Of a DNA stretch of 5,508 nucleotides, positions 1 through 4,732 are shown in pieces. Every line of letters starts with the position of its first letter. Within the stretch, counting starts at the first letter, position 1. Source of the stretch: 20-14-all-45-10 sp964435965 (GTDB taxonomy: Bacteria; Chloroflexota; Dehalococcoidia; GIF9; AB-539-J10); NCBI GenBank assembly GCA_964435965.1, contig CAYTBB010000082.1, positions 1 through 5,508 on the forward strand, read 5' to 3'. The notes beneath the pieces are model-generated. The model had not been told where the DNA came from, did no database searches, and was given only the letters and a program-made list of their open reading frames with translations. Position numbers and translations under genes: made by a program.

Positions 1-94
1 TGTATAGAGTATAGTCACCATCCTGAATGCTAGTGTTGTGAATCCAGATTTCACTGATAACCTCATCATTTACCCAGACACCAATTATCAACAT
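1..94 (-). CDS. Partial unknown protein, N-terminal 31 residues
   Basis: An open frame begins with ATG at 94-92 and runs off the left edge of the window without a stop. The start directly abuts the TAA of the 66-aa gene upstream (TAAATG), so the two are probably translationally coupled. The Shine-Dalgarno match is weak (GGTGTGGA just upstream). The visible N-terminus starts MLIIGVWVNDEV and alternates hydrophobic and polar residues (WVNDEVISEIWIH), which suggests beta strands and no signal peptide. I do not recognise the family. It would be the fifth gene of the P1 transcription unit. Confidence 0.6.
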   Translation of the reverse strand, partial: MLIIGVWVNDEVISEIWIHNTSIQDGDYTLY

Positions 95-295
95 TTATCC
101 ACACCATCTTTCAAATTGAATCTTCTTTGTTTTTAAAGCTTCCTTTGCTAACAGTTCTGGATTATCCTGGTTTCCTTTTGCAATTGCTGTTAAAACTCTT
201 TCATACAATCTGTCCTCAAGAGCATGCATAGCCTCATTATCACCAGGACAATTCTTAATTTCATTTACTAACTCTTTAACATAATTTACTTTCAT
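95..295 (-). CDS. Hypothetical protein, 66 aa
   Basis: Small soluble protein of unknown function, 66 aa, starting MKVNYVKELVNEIKN. It looks mainly helical and ends RWCG. The frame stays open to a TTG at 319, but I choose ATG at 295 because AAGAGGAG lies 6-7 bases upstream of it and nothing comparable precedes the TTG. It starts two bases after the stop of the CxxxC gene (stop at 300-298) and is followed immediately by the next gene's ATG, so it belongs to the P1 operon. Cysteines 16 and 65 are the only ones, so a metal site is unlikely. No homologue is recognised. Confidence 0.75.
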   Translation of the reverse strand: MKVNYVKELVNEIKNCPGDNEAMHALEDRLYERVLTAIAKGNQDNPELLAKEALKTKKIQFERWCG

Positions 296-297
296 TT

Positions 298-474
298 CTA
301 TCTCCTCTTTAATGGACAATGGCTTTCACAAGAAAATGTTCTGGTAACATTTCCATCTATATCCTTCTCAACTCCATCATACTTTCCAGGACAATTTGGT
401 GGACAAGGAATCTCCTTTTTCTCCATAGCCTTAGCCACATTAGTAGCCCATTTAGGTTTACCCTTTTTTGCCAT
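298..474 (-). CDS. Small two-CxxxC protein, 58 aa, possible zinc binder
   Basis: The 58-aa protein starts MAKKGKPKWATNV and carries two matching cysteine pairs, CPPNC (C24, C28) and CESHC (C49, C53), about 20 residues apart, with basic ends. This layout could bind one zinc ion as a small ribbon, but no named family is recognised. ATG at 495 is also in frame (7 more residues). I prefer 474 because GGTGAT lies 8 bases upstream and GGGG lies nearby, whereas the 495 ATG has only AAGAG touching it. The 474 start lies inside the 3' end of the membrane-protein gene (17-base overlap), so coupling is likely. It is the third gene of the P1 operon. DNA or RNA binding is inference only. Confidence 0.72.
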   Translation of the reverse strand: MAKKGKPKWATNVAKAMEKKEIPCPPNCPGKYDGVEKDIDGNVTRTFSCESHCPLKRR

Positions 475-631
475 TACCCCTATCACCAAATGCATCTCTT
501 AGGTCTGTAATAAATCCTATTGAAAGTAGGAACATAAGAATAGTTCCTGAAGTCCCAGATGAATCTGTAACAAACCCAGGAAATACTTTTTCACCAATTG
601 ACAAACAAAATAGAATCATAAAAGTTCTCAT
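458..631 (-). CDS. Small membrane protein, 57 aa
   Basis: A 57-codon gene fills what would otherwise be a 130-base gap. ATG at 631-629 overlaps the TAA of the coiled-coil gene (TAATG), and GAGGAGGAAG sits just upstream, one of the strongest ribosome binding sites in the window. The stop is TAA at 460-458. The product begins MRTFMILFCLSIG, has a short polar loop with VTDSSGTSG, then a second apolar stretch TILMFLLSIGFIT at about residues 30-42, and ends in a charged tail (DLRDAFGDRGNGKKG). It looks like a two-segment hairpin or a single-span inner-membrane peptide. A role as holin-like, superinfection-exclusion or membrane-anchor protein is possible but unproven. It is co-transcribed from P1. 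Confidence 0.78.
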   Translation of the reverse strand: MRTFMILFCLSIGEKVFPGFVTDSSGTSGTILMFLLSIGFITDLRDAFGDRGNGKKG

Positions 632-1170
632 TAGTCTTCCTCCTCATTCATTCTAATAATTCTGTCAGTAAGGTCATGAATCATTTTATCTTTATTTTTT
701 ATTTTCTCAGTTGTATCATATAGGTCTGCCTTAAGTACAATAATATCCTGGTCTTTGCTTGCCAATGCTTTTTCTTTTTCCTTTTCTTTAGTTTTCAATT
801 GGTCTTCCAAAGCTTTAATAAGCTGTTTAGCATTTTGGATATCTTCAACAGCATCATTTTTGTCTCTCTGTATGCTCTCTATCTTATCTTTTAAACTTAC
901 TATCTCTGTTTTAAGTCTTACATTTTCTTCTATCTTTGCTGTTCTATCATTGTTTACTCTAGCCAATTCCATCTTACATTCACTCCAATAGCTATCAAGT
1001 TTCTTAATGGTATCTACTAAACCAAATGCCATATCATTTCTGATATCCTGTTCCACATGCTCAAGGACACCCTTAAAAATAGTCTCAAGGTATCCATTCT
1101 TTTCCAATCTATTAAGAAATCTTTTTAACTGGTCAATTTCTTGTTGTTTTGTTTTTAGTTGTTTTTCCAT
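631..1170 (-). CDS. Coiled-coil protein, 179 aa
   Basis: First gene of the P1 transcription unit. ATG at 1170 follows AAGGAG with 7-base spacing, about 14 bases after the predicted transcription start. The 179-aa product is almost entirely charged helix. Residues 1-25 and 65-175 show repeating hydrophobic positions within K/E/D-rich sequence (LKTEIVSLKDKIESI; LKTKEKEKEKALASKDQDII), the hallmark of a long coiled coil. A less regular part (residues 26-64, containing IFKGVLEHVEQDI and a YWSEC motif) interrupts it. There is no signal peptide or membrane segment. The stop overlaps the start of the 57-aa membrane-protein gene (TAATG), so the two may work together. Function is unknown; scaffolding or SbcC-like coiled-coil resemblance is generic and not diagnostic. 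Confidence 0.85.
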   Translation of the reverse strand: MEKQLKTKQQEIDQLKRFLNRLEKNGYLETIFKGVLEHVEQDIRNDMAFGLVDTIKKLDSYWSECKMELARVNNDRTAKIEENVRLKTEIVSLKDKIESIQRDKNDAVEDIQNAKQLIKALEDQLKTKEKEKEKALASKDQDIIVLKADLYDTTEKIKNKDKMIHDLTDRIIRMNEEED

Positions 1171-1190
1171 TTTGTTTCTCCTTGTTCTAT

Positions 1191-1240
1191 AATATAAAAC
1201 TTCTATTCCTTTTTGTCAAGTCTTTTTTTAAAATGATTTA
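1191..1240 (-). promoter_or_regulatory. Promoter P1, sigma-70 with A-tract upstream element
   Basis: On the minus strand, TTGACA (1219-1214) is followed by a 17-base spacer and TATATT (1196-1191). Upstream is ATTTTAAAAAAAGAC, an A/T-rich stretch like an UP element. The block from ATTTTAAAAAAAG through TTGACAAA is identical to P2 and P3. Predicted transcription begins near 1184, leaving a leader of about 14 bases before the 179-aa gene. The -35 and A-tract lie inside the last codons of the 95-aa gene (stop at 1205-1203), so this promoter is internal to the array with no terminator in front of it. Confidence 0.85.
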
Positions 1241-1490
1241 AAATATTTTCTAAACTATTATTCAAGTCTTCAAAAAGTTCTTCATTACTTTTAATCATAG
1301 AATCAATAAGATTTCCAAACCTATCTACTTTTAAAAAAGAACATCTATGGTCCTCATTCCACCACATTGATACTGGTTGACTAACACTCTGTAATCTTTT
1401 TCCACATGTAGGACATTCCCATATATGCCAAAAATTAGGAAAGAGAGAGCCATCTAAGACTCTCTCTTCTAATGCTATTTCATTATTCAT
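1203..1490 (-). CDS. Zinc-finger-like protein, 95 aa
   Basis: The 95-aa product begins MNNEIALEERVLDG. A knuckle CPTCG at C26/C29 is followed by HRC (H48, C50), a set of ligands suited to one zinc ion in a short treble-clef or ribbon-like fold. The C-terminal half (residues 58-95) is helical and charged (NEELFEDLNNSLENIL). Trp-rich patches surround the finger (FWHIWE; MWWNED). It starts 4 bases after the stop of the ArdC-like gene. The only upstream Shine-Dalgarno is GGAGAG 13 bases away, which is long, so coupling to the ArdC-like gene is likely. Its last eleven codons double as the upstream element and -35 of P1. Family not recognised; nucleic-acid or protein-binding partner roles are inference. 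Confidence 0.8.
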   Translation of the reverse strand: MNNEIALEERVLDGSLFPNFWHIWECPTCGKRLQSVSQPVSMWWNEDHRCSFLKVDRFGNLIDSMIKSNEELFEDLNNSLENILNHFKKRLDKKE

Positions 1491-1494
1491 TATT

Positions 1495-2415
1495 TTAACT
1501 TTTCTCTCCAGCCAACTGCTTAATCATATCACCAGCAACCTTTAAGACTCTGTAAGCACTTCTCTCAATCTTTTCCCTATTGCCTCTCCAACCACCTATG
1601 TATGTGGCTGAACCTTCTTTATGCTCAATACCTACTGCAGTACAAACCAGGTAAGCAACTGCTTCAGCTTCAAGCTCAACTGTTTCTTTAATTTCCTGCA
1701 AGCTCTTATTCTCAAATCTTCCCTTCCTATTACCTGAGTCTGTGTGTCCTAGTAAGTGATGAGCCAGTTCATGAAAAGAACTTGCAACTTCCTGAGCCTT
1801 GTTTCTTCTCTTAGCAACTGAAATATCTTTACTGTCATAATGTGCTGTACCATCACTGACACTCTCAACCATCTTGATATTGAACTCTGGAAAAGCTTTC
1901 TGGACTTCTTCAATTGTCATCTGGTGTCCATTAAATTTTGCACTGTTCATGCCAATGTCAAGTGCCTTGCCATTTGTCTGTGAAATGTCATACACTGGAA
2001 CTGAGATAAAATTAACTAGTTTCTTCCAGGTCTTCTCTTCCACTTTTTCTTTACCTTCTTCATCAAGAACCACATTACCATCCTTATCCTTAACCTTTGT
2101 AAAGTATGTATTGTTTTTAAAAATAGGAGCCAGTACCCAGAGAGCATTGAAGTATTCACCATCCTTCAAGTCTCTGTTGTGCTTCTTCTTCCAGGTCTTG
2201 GCTCCTGCTACCAACTGAGCCTTAGGATTCTGGCAATAAATTCCTAGCAGGTTATAAAAGGAATAAGGATGAAAACCTGCTCTCCAATTTTCAGCCAATG
2301 CTTTTAACTTATCTGGGTCTGTAATGATATTACCTGCTAAGTCATCAAGCTCACTCTTAAGAATCTCTGTTCTGTCCTTAGCTGAAATACCCTTCCAACT
2401 TCTTGTTTCTGTCAT
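1495..2415 (-). CDS. ArdC-like anti-restriction protein (ssDNA-binding + metallopeptidase)
   Basis: The 306-aa protein has the two-part ArdC layout. The N-terminal region (about 1-145), with NWRAGFHPYSFYNLLGIY, GAKTW and FISVPVYDISQT, matches the ArdC-N (DUF1738) ssDNA-binding domain. The C-terminal region is an ImmA/IrrE-like zinc peptidase: SFHELAHHLLGH puts H215, E216 and H219 in HExxH, and ELEAEAVAYLV (E249/E251) supplies the likely third ligand. YIGGWRG near 272-278 is also typical. ArdC proteins protect incoming DNA from restriction, and the R388 protein's peptidase domain is SPRTN-like. I choose ATG at 2415, not the in-frame ATG at 2457, because AAAGGAG lies 8 bases upstream and the 2457 ATG lies at or before the P2 transcription start. 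It is the first gene after P2, followed by the 95-aa zinc protein. GC is higher than in its flanks. Whether it acts as protease or DNA-binding decoy is unknown. Confidence 0.9.
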   Translation of the reverse strand: MTETRSWKGISAKDRTEILKSELDDLAGNIITDPDKLKALAENWRAGFHPYSFYNLLGIYCQNPKAQLVAGAKTWKKKHNRDLKDGEYFNALWVLAPIFKNNTYFTKVKDKDGNVVLDEEGKEKVEEKTWKKLVNFISVPVYDISQTNGKALDIGMNSAKFNGHQMTIEEVQKAFPEFNIKMVESVSDGTAHYDSKDISVAKRRNKAQEVASSFHELAHHLLGHTDSGNRKGRFENKSLQEIKETVELEAEAVAYLVCTAVGIEHKEGSATYIGGWRGNREKIERSAYRVLKVAGDMIKQLAGEKS

Positions 2416-2448
2416 TTTGTTCTCTCCTTTGTTTTTCATCTCACTACT

Positions 2449-2500
2449 AATATACATCCTATTTATTCATTTGTCAAGTCTTTTTTTAAAATAATTTTAT
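2449..2500 (-). promoter_or_regulatory. Promoter P2, sigma-70 with A-tract upstream element
   Basis: TTGACA at 2477-2472, a 17-base spacer and TATATT at 2454-2449 on the minus strand, preceded by AATTATTTTAAAAAAAGAC. P2 and P3 match over nearly the whole promoter, including the spacer (AATGAATAAAWAGGAT) and AGTA after the -10. It sits in the 85-base gap between the stop of the 178-aa gene (2501) and the ArdC-like start. The expected leader is about 27 bases and contains the AAAGGAG site of the ArdC-like gene. No hairpin terminator precedes it, so read-through from P3 is expected to add to its output. Confidence 0.88.
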
Positions 2501-3037
2501 TTATTTTTGTAACTCTTCTATATATATAGCTAAATTTAATATTGCATCCTGGATATCAAGTCTCTTATCCTTAACTCTTTCTGCTCTTTTAGATGCTGTT
2601 ATTGCTCTTCTTTCATGTGGTCTATTTTTCCAATTTCTATTATAGCTTCCAAACTTACCATGTTTTTGTAAGTCTTTAATATGTTGCCATTCATGTGAGG
2701 CAAGGTCAAATATTCTTTCAGCTAATATTAAAGGCTCTCTGTGCTTAGCTGTAATTTTTAAAAACATATATCCACCATCTGTAGAGATTAATTTTCTATC
2801 TTTTTTATTTATATATTCTCCTGTTTTTTTGTTCCATTTCCTACTTGAATTTAAATACCCATGGTAGTACATAAAACCATACCTACTATTTCTAACTTCC
2901 CCACTACATCCATAAGTAGATGTAGTTACTTTTACTACAACCTTTCCTGTTCTTACTGCACCAACAGCTTTAGCAGATAAGTACAAAACCTTTTCTAAAA
3001 TCTTATCATTAATTTTTGTATGATTATAAAGTTTCAT
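2501..3037 (-). CDS. HExxH zinc metallopeptidase-like protein, 178 aa
   Basis: The 178-aa protein carries SHEWQHIKD, giving H115, E116 and H119 of an HExxH zinc site. RPHERRA (E142), 23 residues on, is a plausible third ligand. The N-terminal half is strand-rich (GKVVVKVTTSTYG; GFMYYHGYL; GGYMFLKITAKH), followed by the active-site helix and a basic C-terminal helix (RAERVKDKRLDIQ). This small basic layout resembles SprT-like or other phage-borne minimal zinc peptidases, but I cannot assign the family firmly. There is no signal peptide or membrane segment. ATG at 3037 overlaps the 3' end of the 133-aa gene by 14 bases and has AGGTGA about 6 bases upstream. It is more AT-rich (about 27-30% GC) than the genes on either side. 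Its closeness to ArdC, also a zinc peptidase, suggests a shared role on DNA-bound proteins. Confidence 0.78.
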   Translation of the reverse strand: MKLYNHTKINDKILEKVLYLSAKAVGAVRTGKVVVKVTTSTYGCSGEVRNSRYGFMYYHGYLNSSRKWNKKTGEYINKKDRKLISTDGGYMFLKITAKHREPLILAERIFDLASHEWQHIKDLQKHGKFGSYNRNWKNRPHERRAITASKRAERVKDKRLDIQDAILNLAIYIEELQK

Positions 3038-3425
3038 TATCCTTCACCTGTGCCTTTTCCCAAGCCTTTGTCCCAACCCAAGCATGACTATCACCCCACA
3101 TTGCATTAACCTCATTAACATGTTTGCTAGGAAGTTCCATGCTCCACTGCTTGAGATTAACACTGGCTCCATTCCTCTTCCACATAGCTACAACAAGAAG
3201 TGGTTTCATCCAGCGTCCAGCCTTGGCACTCATCTCATGCTCATTCCAAAGCTTTTCAGGTCTAGCAGGATTGACATTAACTGAAAGGCCCCACTTGACA
3301 ACCTTAAGACCAAGATGAAGCCCATTGTTTCCGTTGCCTTTTGCAACAGATTTCACAAGCTTGGCTTCTTTCTTCATAAGCTTCCTGCTCATCACTTTGT
3401 CGCCCATTCTTAGTTTCTTATTCAT
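3024..3425 (-). CDS. Trp-rich hypothetical protein, 133 aa
   Basis: The 133-aa basic protein has 8 tryptophans, mostly in the pattern basic or apolar residue then W (VVKWG, GRWMK, AMWKR, KQWSM, AMWGD, HAWVG, KAWEK). The strand-like core KVVKWGLSVNVNP and MKPLLVVAMWKRNGASVNL may form a small beta fold. I recognise no family; nucleic-acid binding is a guess from the basic and aromatic surface. ATG at 3425 lies only about 2-4 bases after the predicted P3 start site and lacks a Shine-Dalgarno. The in-frame ATG at 3377 (117 aa) has AGGA 5 bases upstream and may be the true start. Its 3' end overlaps the HExxH gene. GC is about 45% in the parts I counted, clearly above its neighbours. Confidence 0.75.
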   Translation of the reverse strand: MNKKLRMGDKVMSRKLMKKEAKLVKSVAKGNGNNGLHLGLKVVKWGLSVNVNPARPEKLWNEHEMSAKAGRWMKPLLVVAMWKRNGASVNLKQWSMELPSKHVNEVNAMWGDSHAWVGTKAWEKAQVKDNETL

Positions 3426-3434
3426 GATATTACT

Positions 3435-3490
3435 AATATAAATCCTTTTTATTCATTTGTCAAGTCTTTTTTTAAAATAATTTAAAATAA
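3435..3490 (-). promoter_or_regulatory. Promoter P3, sigma-70 with A-tract upstream element
   Basis: TTGACA at 3463-3458, a 17-base spacer and TATATT at 3440-3435 on the minus strand. Upstream are two A/T runs, ATTATTTTAAATT and ATTTTAAAAAAAG, suited to RNA polymerase alpha-subunit contact. It is nearly identical to P2 for more than 50 bases. Transcription should start near 3428. It is the only one of the three promoters preceded by a non-coding region with hairpins, so it probably marks the beginning of a separate transcription unit. Confidence 0.88.
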
Positions 3491-3556
3491 TTGTATTCTA
3501 ACTAAGTCTCCATTTTTGGATGCTACATTGAATTAGTAGGAATAGTAAACAATCTT

Positions 3557-3611
3557 AAACCCTAGCATTGTACTAAGAATAGTAGAAATAGGAAAGCCTA
3601 GCATTACACTA
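3557..3611. repeat. Pair of 19-base imperfect direct repeats
   Basis: Plus-strand 3557-3575 (AAACCCTAGCATTGTACTA) and 3593-3611 (AAAGCCTAGCATTACACTA) match at 16 of 19 bases, 36 bases apart. The second copy forms most of the perfect hairpin at 3594-3616, whereas the first can form only a degenerate version (CCTAG against CTAAG). This could be a duplicated terminator stem that has decayed, or a pair of protein-binding sites. Confidence 0.6.
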
Positions 3612-3616
3612 GGCTT
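3594..3616 (-). terminator. Likely intrinsic terminator hairpin, possibly bidirectional
   Basis: Perfect 8-bp stem AAGCCTAG / CTAGGCTT (3594-3601 with 3609-3616) and a 7-base loop. Read on the minus strand it follows the 142-aa gene by about 50 bases, and its tail TCCTATTTCTA is only moderately T-rich. On the plus strand the tail AATTTTTG is better, though no plus-strand gene exists here to need it. Its place between an operon end and promoter P3 supports termination of the upstream operon. Confidence 0.5.
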
Positions 3617-3622
3617 AATTTT

Positions 3623-3658
3623 TGTGCAGGATTAGCTTGCACACTTAGGAAAAGTGTG
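3623..3658 (-). other. Two overlapping, mutually exclusive hairpins
   Basis: One inverted repeat is TGTGCA (3623-3628) with TGCACA (3638-3643), with a 9-base loop. The other is CACACTT (3640-3646) with AAGTGTG (3652-3658), with a 5-base loop. They share bases 3640-3643, so only one can form fully at a time, as in attenuator or switch-like RNAs. They begin about 10 bases after the stop of the 142-aa gene. Neither is followed by a U-run on the minus strand, so they are not simple terminators. They may stabilise the 3' end of the transcript. Confidence 0.45.
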
Positions 3659-3668
3659 AAGCCATTAT

Positions 3669-4097
3669 TTATATATCTATATTTTGGTTTTGTTGTTTTT
3701 GCTTCATTAGTCTTTTTTTATACCTTCTAGGAACATTAAATTGTTTCTTCATATTCTCTACCATGTGCTCTCTGAGCAACTTTAAGCATACATCAAGCTC
3801 TCTTTTTACCTTCCTCATTGAGTGAATGGCTTCCTCATATGGAGTTACCAATCCAACAATTTTTGCATAGTTCATGCCGACCTCCTCACTGAGTTTTGAA
3901 TTTCTTTTTCTTAAGGCTTCTAAAATTTGCCCAACAAATTTAACTTGCTCCAGTAAAATATTTTCAGCCTCTACATCACTTTTACAATCTGACAAAAAAT
4001 AATATAGTAGACTATTTCTCTTTTCACACTCGGCCTCAATAGAAGCAACAAATCTTTTTTCTCTATTTATTATTTTTATAACATATGGAACATTCAT
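3669..4097 (-). CDS. Helical basic protein, 142 aa, unknown
   Basis: The 142-aa protein starts MNVPYVIKIINREK and is predominantly helical, with charged and leucine-spaced stretches (AENILLEQVKFVGQILEALRKRN; RELDVCLKLLREHMVENM). It ends in a strongly basic, Gln/Asn-rich tail (RRYKKRLMKQKQQNQN) that could contact nucleic acid. ATG at 4097 overlaps the TGA of the endonuclease gene (ATGA) and has AAGGAG 6 bases upstream. A TTG at 4103 in frame is less likely. It is the last gene of its operon, followed by the hairpin region. Family not recognised. Its ATGA coupling to the GIY-YIG gene raises the chance that it moves or works with it, but that is inference. Confidence 0.8.
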   Translation of the reverse strand: MNVPYVIKIINREKRFVASIEAECEKRNSLLYYFLSDCKSDVEAENILLEQVKFVGQILEALRKRNSKLSEEVGMNYAKIVGLVTPYEEAIHSMRKVKRELDVCLKLLREHMVENMKKQFNVPRRYKKRLMKQKQQNQNIDI

Positions 4098-4732
4098 CCA
4101 CAACTCCTTTTATTCTTCCAATATTCTTTTTTTACCAAACTCATTTTTTGTGAAACTCTTTTTTTATATTCTTTGTCTTTCCATCTTTCTTCAGAAGCTT
4201 TCCCTATTTTTCTTTTTGCTTCTTCAGTTTTTGGTTTTTGCATCTTTCTTTTAGATTTTTTTGAATGTTTTTTGCCTAACATACCAAAAGTTGGAGGTCT
4301 ACCTTTTTGTGCTTCACTTATTTTCATTTTTGTTTCTTCTGAAATAGTCCTATTTTTATATTCACCTCTAATAGCCTGACAAACTCCACATGGACAATCA
4401 AACTTATGTTTTAATGACTTGCCACTATTTACTTCACTTAGTTTTCTTTTAGTTCCTTCCGATATTTTTCCTACTCCATTCCCCCCATTTTCAATATTAT
4501 ATCCTTCTGGTTGTAATGTATGTAAAGCTTGTATCCAAAAGATTTCTTGCTCATCTAATTCTTCTTGAGAATTACATCTAACAAGAACTTGTTTTGACAA
4601 ATTATCTTTACCATATTTTTTAATTGCTTTCATAATTAATAAACCACTACCTAAATAATTATTTCTATTTCCATTTGTTTGCCCAACATATAATTTTCCA
4701 TTTACTAAATTTGTAGTTAGATAAACAATCAT
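4094..4732 (-). CDS. GIY-YIG homing endonuclease with zinc finger and NUMOD3-like repeats
   Basis: The 212-aa protein opens with MIVYLTTNLVNGKLYVGQTN, a GIY-YIG catalytic motif with Y4 of VYL and Y15 of YVG. YLGSG, LIMKAIKKYG, ELDEQEIFWI (E63, likely metal ligand) and YNIENGGNG complete the nuclease domain to about residue 88. Next comes a Cys cluster HKFDCPCGVCQ (C113, C115, C118), like the zinc finger in the linker of phage GIY-YIG enzymes. NUMOD3-type DNA-binding repeats follow (SEGTKRKLSE; SEETKMKISEAQKG; TEEAKRKIGKASEERW) and a lysine-rich tail. Such enzymes nick or cut a long target site and spread their own gene by homing. ATG at 4732 forms ATGA with the stop of the gene before, with AAAGG 9 bases upstream, and its own TGA overlaps the next start. 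It looks free-standing and intact, with no intron visible around it. Confidence 0.93.
   Translation of the reverse strand: MIVYLTTNLVNGKLYVGQTNGNRNNYLGSGLLIMKAIKKYGKDNLSKQVLVRCNSQEELDEQEIFWIQALHTLQPEGYNIENGGNGVGKISEGTKRKLSEVNSGKSLKHKFDCPCGVCQAIRGEYKNRTISEETKMKISEAQKGRPPTFGMLGKKHSKKSKRKMQKPKTEEAKRKIGKASEERWKDKEYKKRVSQKMSLVKKEYWKNKRSCG

Larger units (their letters stand above)
3464..3668 (-). other. Non-coding spacer with hairpins and repeats
   Basis: This is the longest stretch without a gene, between the stop of the 142-aa gene and the -35 of P3. It holds the P3 upstream element (3464-3490), a quiet AT-rich part (3491-3556), two copies of a 19-base repeat (3557-3575, 3593-3611) and three inverted repeats between 3594 and 3658. 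No open frame with a plausible start was found in it on either strand. A terminator for the upstream operon, or a short structured RNA, fits best. Confidence 0.6.

Noticed and set aside
468..2218. Several open frames of 60-114 codons on the plus strand (for example 1874-2218, 755-991, 468-656)
   Set aside because: They lie antisense to well-supported minus-strand genes, lack good ribosome binding sites, and have Ser/Phe/Leu-rich compositions typical of reverse-complemented lysine/glutamate-rich coding sequence.
2416..2457. N-terminal extension of the ArdC-like protein to ATG 2457
   Set aside because: It would begin at or before the P2 transcription start and has no ribosome binding site, while ATG 2415 has AAAGGAG at ideal spacing.
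3084..3318. Two overlapping plus-strand frames opposite the 133-aa gene
   Set aside because: Both are shadows of a higher-GC minus-strand gene with overlapping neighbours; neither has a ribosome binding site or promoter.
3557..3593. TACAAT on the minus strand as a possible -10 of another promoter
   Set aside because: The hexamer about 17 bases upstream (TTTCCT) is a poor -35, there is no extended -10, and no gene follows before P3.
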